Shown: in pieces, positions 13,286-64,000 of the stretch
Position numbering within the stretch: the first letter of the stretch is position 1
How the letters are laid out: every line of letters begins with the position of its first letter
Origin: Cristatella mucedo
Taxonomy: Eukaryota > Bryozoa > Phylactolaemata > Cristatellidae
NCBI GenBank assembly: GCA_009760855.2
Contig: WPIO01000117.1
Span: 562,001-626,000 of the forward strand
Length of the DNA stretch: 64,000 nucleotides
Reading direction: 5' to 3'
Program-made: the position numbers and the translations under genes
The notes under the pieces: generated by a model
Database searches by the model: none
Told to the model about the DNA's origin: nothing
What the model saw: only the letters and a program-made list of their open reading frames with translations

Positions 13286-14306
13286 CGACAGCTCCAAACC
13301 TCTATTTGACATGCTGGAATAGATTATGCCCTAGATGTACTACTATTAATTCAAGCACTACGAAGCCGGTAAAGCTGTGAGGCAAATCATAACACACATC
13401 ATACCAAACGGCTAACTAGTATAGCTCCTCACTATGCTGATATATTTGACAAACTTATTTGTACAGACTGCTTTTGCAATTGCTGACAAGCTTGACAGCC
13501 CCAGCTGCGCCCGAAGTAGAATTCGGGAGGCCTGGCCAGCTAAAAGCCACTAGTAGCCACACAAGCAGCAATAAATGGACATGGCCAGTGCTCTTGTCAA
13601 GTGGGGCACGCCAGTAGAGAGTCTTTGGGAGATACAGCACTTGGGCATCACACACACTGCCTAATAATAAAAGGAGACTGGATACATGACCCACTTACAA
13701 CAGAATAAAGAGTGCACGAATGCGAGAAAATATACTTGTCAAGGGGGCCACGGAATGCCAGCTATATAGGAGGAGGAGGAGGCAGGCAGGCAAGACGGTA
13801 GGCTTGGCAGCTGCAGTGCGACTGCTCCCGACTAGGTTGGCTTAAGCTGCGATGCTGCCATGCTCACTTGCAAACATCGGCTGCACTAGACAGGCTGCAC
13901 GAGCAGATGCAGGCACTATTTGCAGATGCATCTGCAGTGCAAATTTCCACAAGCCAAGGTCCAGCACGGCCATCGCGGGAGTCACGAGTGTCATTGAAGC
14001 ACAGCTGGCACTCACTGGCCGCTGACGGCGCCCGTTACTTTGACGATGCGGGGCGATTTTGTGTGCAGCTTCAGCACACTACGATTAAAATAAATTGGCG
14101 GTACGCTCACCAGGCAGGCAGACAGGCAGGCCAGGGCAGATAAGTAACATTAAAAGGCTGCTTTTTCTCGACTTCCATACAATTTAAAAAATATACACAG
14201 CAGAATGACATGCGTACAGACGTCTCATTCGCGCTGCCAGCGGGAATGCTAGTAAGCCTAGGGGGAAAAGCAGTCACAGGCAGCGGAGACGATCGCCGGA
14301 ATGCGT
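13286..14306. other. 3' flank of Rab4
   Basis: Contains the Rab4 3' UTR (end not determined), a GGA/GCA-rich stretch at 13768-13800 and no other recognised feature. No AATAAA was seen on the transcribed strand. Confidence 0.45.
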
Positions 14307-27439
<13,133 letters not shown>

Positions 27440-27924
27440 CCCTGCTCAGTCGACGCCCAGAAGCAGCGTAGACGTCCCAGAACTCCGAACCGGAAACAGC
27501 GTGCCCTTCCCCCTTCAGTCGGTAAGCCGAGGACAACCTGTTAACTAAGAGCTTCCAAGACAAAGTCAGACGTTCTGGATACAGGCGTGTACATACACGT
27601 CATAATAGAATTAAATTTGCGAGGTTGAGGGTATTGGAGGATTCCTTTATCACGGCTTGGCCTGGAAGCCCTGCTGGCTTTGCCCGAGAGGCGTGCGTAC
27701 GCCGGATAGTATGGCGCTCGAGTTGACATATATCTATGGAGATTAAAGAGCCCACCCGGCTAATTGTAGCTAACTAAAAGCATATTTGCGATGCCCCTGC
27801 ACCGCATTTTAACGGAATCAATGGATTATTGCGAGCTTTTCTAAAGTTTTTCAAGAGGAGATCAAGTTTACCCCAGAGTTTCGTTTCTTGTGCGTAATCG
27901 GGTCTACCGCTAACCATTCGATCG

Positions 27925-28005
27925 TGCTTCCTCTGCAGCAAATGTTAAGTGCCCGGTAAGAGATTTGAGTTCTCTGAGAGCGCTATAAAAATGCATTATT
28001 CTTTT
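27925..28005 (+). mobile_element. LINE A 3' tail
   Basis: CGATCGTGCTTCCTCTGCAG then the AAGTGCCCGGTAAGAGATTT...CTCTGAGAGCGC hairpin and a short ATTATT end. Only the last 80 bases of the element are present. Confidence 0.72.
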
Positions 28006-28420
28006 ATTCTGAGAAATGGTGAGGTACAATCACCGCGATAGTCCGCCGGGACTCGTCCCGGGCGCGACCTTCCTGGCGGCTAGGAGGCGGCCCGCTCTCG
28101 TTAGTCGCACGCTTCGGGCTGTGCTCAGCCACTCTGCGCTGGGCGCCGGCATTTAGCCGAACGGACGCATTCACGCTTGCGCTCTGAGCGGGTTCGCGCG
28201 CGTTATTGCGCGCCTCCCTGCCGCTCGCTGGAGAGCAGCGCAGCTGGCGCCGGGGCAGCTGGCCCTGGGGGCGGGGCCGCCACCGAGTGTGCAGCGAGGC
28301 GCCGTGCTAGCGTCTCCGATGGCTGCAACACATGATGCATGAACACGCGAGAACATGAGAGAACATGCGAGATGTATAAGTAACCTCTGCTCGGGAACGT
28401 GCCAGGTTGACAGCTTTGGG
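28006..28420. promoter_or_regulatory. CpG-rich block upstream of Rab4
   Basis: Dense in CG dinucleotides and GCGCG words, with a GC-box-like GGGGGCGGGGCC near 28266-28277. It lies about 0.6-0.9 kb 5' of the Rab4 start and could be a promoter or enhancer, or a GC-rich repeat. Confidence 0.35.
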
Positions 28421-29036
28421 TTTCGACTGTAGTGCCTCGCTTTGGCCGCTGTATGAACCTGTGATTCAGGTGACAGTCCCTTCGTGTTAGCTCATTGCCG
28501 AGCCTTGATAAGGATTTGTCATCGAGCCTCAGAAAGATATAAGGGTCCAGACACCAGCATCCGGGGCACCAGACTCACCCAGTGAGAACTCCATTGAATG
28601 TTGCAGGGAGTACAACTTCGTGGTTTTTTAAACGTGGTGAGCGCCTTCCATGTCCGGGAAGAACCAGGCCGCAAGCACAGCTTTCTTAGCTAGCAGGGCT
28701 AGTCTCAGCCCCGTGGCACGACGAGCACTTGCGACGCCTGAACCTTATAAACCTCATGTCTTGGATAATACGAGGTCAAGGTCGAGGCCGCGAGCATGCG
28801 CATAACCGTCATTGTGTCTGACAGTTTGAAAACGTTTTAATTTCAGAATATTTCAATTCTTAAAGCTAGGATAAGCGTGTGGCATATTTCGGTCGAATGT
28901 AACTCTAAAGAAGCGAAATCTTGATGCCATTACCTTTCAATGAAACTGACAATTCCCTAAGAATTAATTAGAGCCTATTGTAGTAAAAAACTATGGATGC
29001 TCACTAAATAAAAATTAAAAAGCAGTCTTTAAATGT

Positions 29037-29822
29037 TTATGTTTCCAGGCATTTGTGACATCCCGTTTTGACTTCTGTAACTCACTGCTTGCCGGTCTAC
29101 CAACCTGTGCAATCTATGTTTCCAGGCATTTGTGACATCCCGTTTTGACTTCTGTAACTCACTGCTTGCCGGTCTACCAACCTGTGCAATCGGGCGCTTA
29201 CAGCTGGTGCACAACTCTCCAGCTAGGTTTGTCTGTCGTGTGCGATGCAGTTGCCACATCACACCACTTCTCGCCAACCTGCACTGGCTACCGGTCAAGC
29301 AAAGGATCGACTTCAAGGTTCGTCCCTCACTTTCAGGTCCCTTCATTCTTTGGCTCCAGCCGACTTATTAGATCTGATGCCCCACCAGGCTAAGCATCGT
29401 ACAACTCGCCCTTTTGAATCTAACTGTTTACCTATACCTCGTAAAAACTTCAAATCCTTTGGAGACCAAGCATTTATTTTAGATACTCCATAAGCCTGGA
29501 ACTGACTTCCGAATTCCCTCACGACATCTCATGACTTGACCACATCCAAAAAGAAATTAAAAAAACGCACTTATTTACGAAATCATTTAGTGGGTCCCCG
29601 TGATTCGTCCTTTATATGCTCATGCATGCTGACATTGTGCATGGTGCCACTAACCATACTTGCATGGGACCCTTTGCATGTCACCCCTAACCATGCTATT
29701 CTTGTTGTTACTTTAGCATTCTAACACTAATCATTCGATCGTGCTTTATTTGCAGGAAATGTAAAGTGCCTAGAAAGAGATTAAGTTTTCCGAGGGTGCT
29801 ATATCAAATGTATTATTATTAA
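29037..29822 (+). mobile_element. LINE A 3' copy with internal tandem duplication
   Basis: The C-terminal coding part ([35 protein letters not shown]) is followed by 3' UTR, hairpin and ATTATT. The first 79 bases are duplicated head to tail (29037-29115 and 29116-29190). Confidence 0.85.
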
Positions 29823-29885
29823 TAATAACATACTTGATAAAGTGCCCTCAGAAATCACTTTCTAGGCGCTTTATTATTATTATCA
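29823..29885 (-). mobile_element. LINE A 3' tail facing the preceding copy
   Basis: AATAATAACATACTTGATAA and the hairpin in reverse orientation abut the ATT tail of the previous copy. The two tails meet head-on through the same microsatellite. Confidence 0.7.
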
Positions 29886-30949
29886 TTAATTTCTCCCATT
29901 AAAGGCTTACTTGAGGGTTAGTTCTATATTTTTTAACCGAGTTCCGTTTTATCGGTTGTCAATGTTGACGAGTTTTGGTGTCGGCCATAATGGTATTTGA
30001 CAATGTGATGGGAGAATTAAAACTCATGTTCTGCGGATTGATGAACGAAATTCATTGCAGTGGGAGTTTGTATTGTTTTTGTATCAATTGAAATGCATTT
30101 TATCTATGCAAGACTCAAAAGCAACTCGAGTTCAGCCATACCAATCTCTTAGGTAAATTGTACGCACTCTCAATGGTTTTATTTTGCCAAGTTTCGAGGC
30201 ATTTATAAGTATTATATACTTATATACAGACAAAAAGTATTCGCGTTCCTAGTCATCGTGGGCTTACGCATGTGATTCTATCATACGCACACTGAAGGAG
30301 ATCCAATTTATACTCATTTAGCATCTACGTGTAAGGCTCTATAATGTAAGCCACCCACGAAAGGTGCTGCCATAGATACTCTATTCACGACGGATACTTA
30401 GTCGCTCGAGCACCGTCTGTGTCGCGTGCTCGTGAAGCCAACAGGCAAACAAACAAAACGGAGCCGAGTTACGGTTGATCAAGAAGGCTGCTGGATTAAT
30501 TGCAAGACAATTTTCGAATTAATATTGGCATATTGTTCACCGAATTCACGCTCAGTGTTCATAGTGTAACTTGCCACTTCAAAACCCACCACTGAGAGAC
30601 GGTGCATCAAAACCGTCAGCAAATCATGCAGCACGTGATACCCTCCGTTCAGCTAGGCATTGAGGCTCGATTCTTATGATGCTAGCGGAAGTTTGCATCA
30701 AAGGACATCTAGAAGTGCACATTGTAAAATGTGTCAGCACGCGAAGACACAGATCTTTGGCTTGACCAATCTGGTAAGACGGGCGTCTGCACCGGCCACG
30801 GTAATGCTTGAAACGGGTCCTTAAGTCTATGAGAAGCCGCAAACATTTTCTTTCAATAATATGATAGCAGCACCATTAGAGTTTCAGGGGTTGCAAATAC
30901 ATAGCTCGGCAGTCGAGAATATACGAGGAAATGTGCAGGAGATATTGAT
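29886..30949. other. Intergenic, nothing recognised
   Basis: No recognisable coding or repeat signal. Confidence 0.45.
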
Positions 30950-31135
30950 CAAACCCATAGGGTCTCATCCCAGGGGTGCTTTCTCTTCCCAATCCAGGTC
31001 GTTGGTTCAATCCCTGTAATGGGCGATCCTTTATTGGCCCCTGAATGCGGTGGTGATAGCCGCGTAGTAGGCCTTGGGGCGGATATAAAAAGAGGTCGTC
31101 AACTCAACTAAGCCTTCACTTTACCTTGCTAAAAG
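30950..31135 (+). mobile_element. SINE S1 copy 4
   Basis: TCATCCCAGGGGTGC, GGTCGTTGGTTCAATCCC and GCGATCCTTTATTGGCCC, GTGGTGATAGCCGCG match S1. The end CAACTCAACTAAGCC matches CTCAGCTAACC of copy 2. Confidence 0.75.
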
Positions 31136-31646
31136 GATTTTGTGTTTGTAGTTTAGGAGCATTCTATCTGAAGAAATTTAAAACAATTTATCTTGGAATT
31201 TGTAGTGCTAAACTTTGGCAACGCACCCTCATATCATTTGAATGTACTTGAGAAAGACTAGTGGTTAAGGTTTGTGGTGTTGGATACTGTTCCACATATT
31301 CGCTTGAGAGTGAGAAATACAGAAGATTTTGCATCCGGCATGCTCTCTCTTTCTAGTTCACTGGGCTCAAGACCAGAAAAGTCAGTGATTATGCTTCTAG
31401 AGCTATACGTCATTATGCACAATGCGTAATAAGAACATATTTCTGCTACTGGATGTCCGGAATAAGCAGTTCTTTATAAAATTTCCATTCGATATGTTCT
31501 CTGGTTTCGGCAGCTGTGCCTAATTCGAGATTCTCTTTGAGACTACGTTTCTTTGTTATCGTCAATTGTAGCGGGTCCATGCTGGTGATGTAGAGCTTTG
31601 AAAAGGCTAAATTCAGAAAAAACTATTTTCATTAAATTGCATATTT

Positions 31647-31652
31647 TTTATT
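31647..31652 (-). promoter_or_regulatory. Candidate poly(A) signal of the CUB-protease gene
   Basis: AATAAA on the minus strand lies about 190 bases after the stop codon. The position is plausible for the 3' end; there is no direct evidence of cleavage. Confidence 0.4.
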
Positions 31653-31842
31653 AAATTCACTCTTAATTGTAGGTACTTTGATTGATTATAATTCTTTCCT
31701 AAATTACCATATGCTGGCAGGCGGAGAAGAGGACACGGAAAATGAAAGCACATTGACATTAGACACGTTCAGCGTATGCCGAAAGTTGCATCGTTAGAGG
31801 TTAAATTCATCAATTCCACAAGACGTTAATAGTCAATCCATC

Positions 31843-62426
<30,584 letters not shown>

Positions 62427-62744
62427 TCCGATTCTGCAAAGTCAACAAATATTTTTTGCTCATTAGAACCTAAACAAAGTAAGGACGCTATTTAAGCAAG
62501 CACAAGTAAACGGTGATAATATTATAAATATTAATACCAAATTTTTCGGCCCCTTCAGAGAACGAAATCGCATTCTAGAATAACTAAATAATTTAAAAAG
62601 AAAGACTTCAAGTGTGGAGTGATAAAAGTCAAAGTGTCTGCAACATGCGTGTGAAGAAAATTGTCGCTATTCCAGCGAATGCAGTGAATAGTAGGCAGAC
62701 TTAAGCTGATTTTTAAATATTTTAAGTCAATCGAGGTTGCTTAG

Positions 62745-63125
62745 TTAGTCTAGATTTCTTATAGCTTTTAAGATAATATGAACCAAAGGCACGGTCTCCC
62801 AATGCATCTGAAATTTGTGCGAGGCAACGATAAACGATCTGAGTCGGAGGAGCCAGAGTTCAATGCCAGGCCTGATTGGGATGTACGTTATATTGGAGGG
62901 CTGGAGAACCACAATACATTGATTGGATCTTAAAGTAATTGTAAATACTGTTAAGCAATCAACCACTTTATTTTTAACCAGTAAAGGTCGGTTAGAAGTC
63001 CTTAATGTGGCAATCGTGACGTTGACGACAGGTGAGCCGTGTGACGACTAATTAAACAACGTGTAAGCCCTTTGTTGGGCAGCCCGCAAGTCCTGCGAGT
63101 AGCGAGCAAGAAAAGTCAAGTCGGT
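62745..63125 (-). mobile_element. Decayed LINE A-related fragment
   Basis: The minus strand contains the LINE A order of blocks at nucleotide level (…GCATTGGGAGACCGTGCCTT, and further upstream a TCGTCACACGGCTCACCTGT region). Multiple indels; identification rests on short matches. Confidence 0.45.
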
Positions 63126-63521
63126 ACGAAACAGATGTTTGGACTTAATAGAAAATAATATCAATTCTTATTATTGCCGACATTTTTGCAAAGTGACATT
63201 AATATATATTGACAGACCTGACTAAGGAGCAAATGTGGTCGCCTAATGGAATGTGTCTATGAAGCAGGAAACCAAATGTGCCCGCAGATACACGTGGATC
63301 CGCTTAAGCATTGCTGACCGTTAATTATGTGATGGGGTGGAGCCAGGAGTTGCATGTGCGGAAGACCCAGAGCAATGAAAAATTACAGCGCGAAATGATA
63401 GTGTTTAGTTGACGAAATTAAGTGGACAAATAAATATCTAATGACTCTGCCCCAACGTCTGCCCTAGGTCGATATCTGTGTCAGGACAGGTTTGTTCCGC
63501 TCAGGCTGCAGAGGTGAGGAG

Positions 63522-63566
63522 CTGCTAATGAAGGGAGAGCATCTTAACCACTGGACCAAACCAGCA
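63522..63566 (-). mobile_element. SINE S2 head fragment
   Basis: On the minus strand, GCTGGTTTGGTCCAGTGGTT and AAGATGCTCTCCC match the S2 A-box end. The rest of the element is not recognisable. Confidence 0.55.
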
Positions 63567-64000
63567 CCGATTCATAAAGAATGCTTCAAAACTAACATAC
63601 AAGCTAGCGGAGTTTCCGGAATTTGCTTCGACGGAAAAATAAACCCGGGCGATGCAGAGCTAGCAACTAATCGAGAGAAGGTGCAAAGCACTTGTCTAAA
63701 GAGGAAAATAAGCGAGCATACTTATCGCAGTAGCCAACTTGAGCTTAGCCTGTAATATGAATACACTCTCTGCGGCGAGTTGGCTTGTAATGACACGTTA
63801 AAATAGAGAATACCCTGTAGCTTGTTCGAGCGAACCCAACTGACAGTGCTGCTGCTGAGCCGATGCTGCGACAGGACCTACCTCGGAGCGAGGCGTTCAG
63901 GCCGCCTCTGCTTCCTTCGACGTCTCGTACGCTGCGTATGCGTATGTGCTATTCGTATGCGGCCGCGTGCTCACTTCCCACTAGTATCAGGAGCTCCCGA

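Overview
The window reads as nuclear DNA of a non-vertebrate animal. It has GT-AG introns of hundreds to thousands of bases, two recognisable metazoan genes broken into short exons, no operon-like gene packing, and many retroelement copies and microsatellites. The phylum cannot be fixed from the sequence alone.

Two genes can be assembled exon by exon, both on the minus strand. The first is a complete Rab4-type small GTPase in seven coding exons between 27439 and 14307. All intron phases agree, the start and stop are clear, and the C-terminus ends in CGC for double prenylation. The second is a secreted CUB-CUB-trypsin-type serine protease in ten coding exons between 62426 and 31843. It has a signal peptide, two CUB domains, an R|IVGG activation site, a complete His/Asp/Ser triad and a trypsin-type S1 Asp. 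Its exon lengths sum to 1569 bases (522 residues plus stop).

Most of the rest is mobile-element debris. LINE A (CR1/L2-like) is present as about twenty pieces, nearly all 3' ends finishing in (ATT)n. LINE B (also CR1/L2-like) has one nearly complete copy at about 54.0-57.6 kb, with endonuclease and reverse transcriptase but two stops and one frameshift, plus several 3' fragments ending in (ATTAC)n. Two tRNA-derived SINE families are present. One, S2, carries the same 3' hairpin tail as LINE A, which suggests it is copied by that LINE's machinery. A decayed Tc1/mariner-like transposase lies in a Rab4 intron.

Layout: 1-14.3 kb is intergenic with LINE and SINE pieces, a 21-bp minisatellite and long CT tracts. 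14.3-27.4 kb is Rab4, its introns filled with LINE A, SINE S1, Tc1 and (GA)n. 27.4-31.8 kb is intergenic, with a CpG-rich block and a LINE A pair. 31.8-62.4 kb is the protease gene, whose large introns hold a 5'-inverted LINE A, both LINE families, a CpG-rich block and a small unassigned ORF ending in a PCNA-binding-type motif. 62.4-64 kb is its upstream flank. The two genes show no sign of a shared function; they are simply neighbours in tandem orientation.
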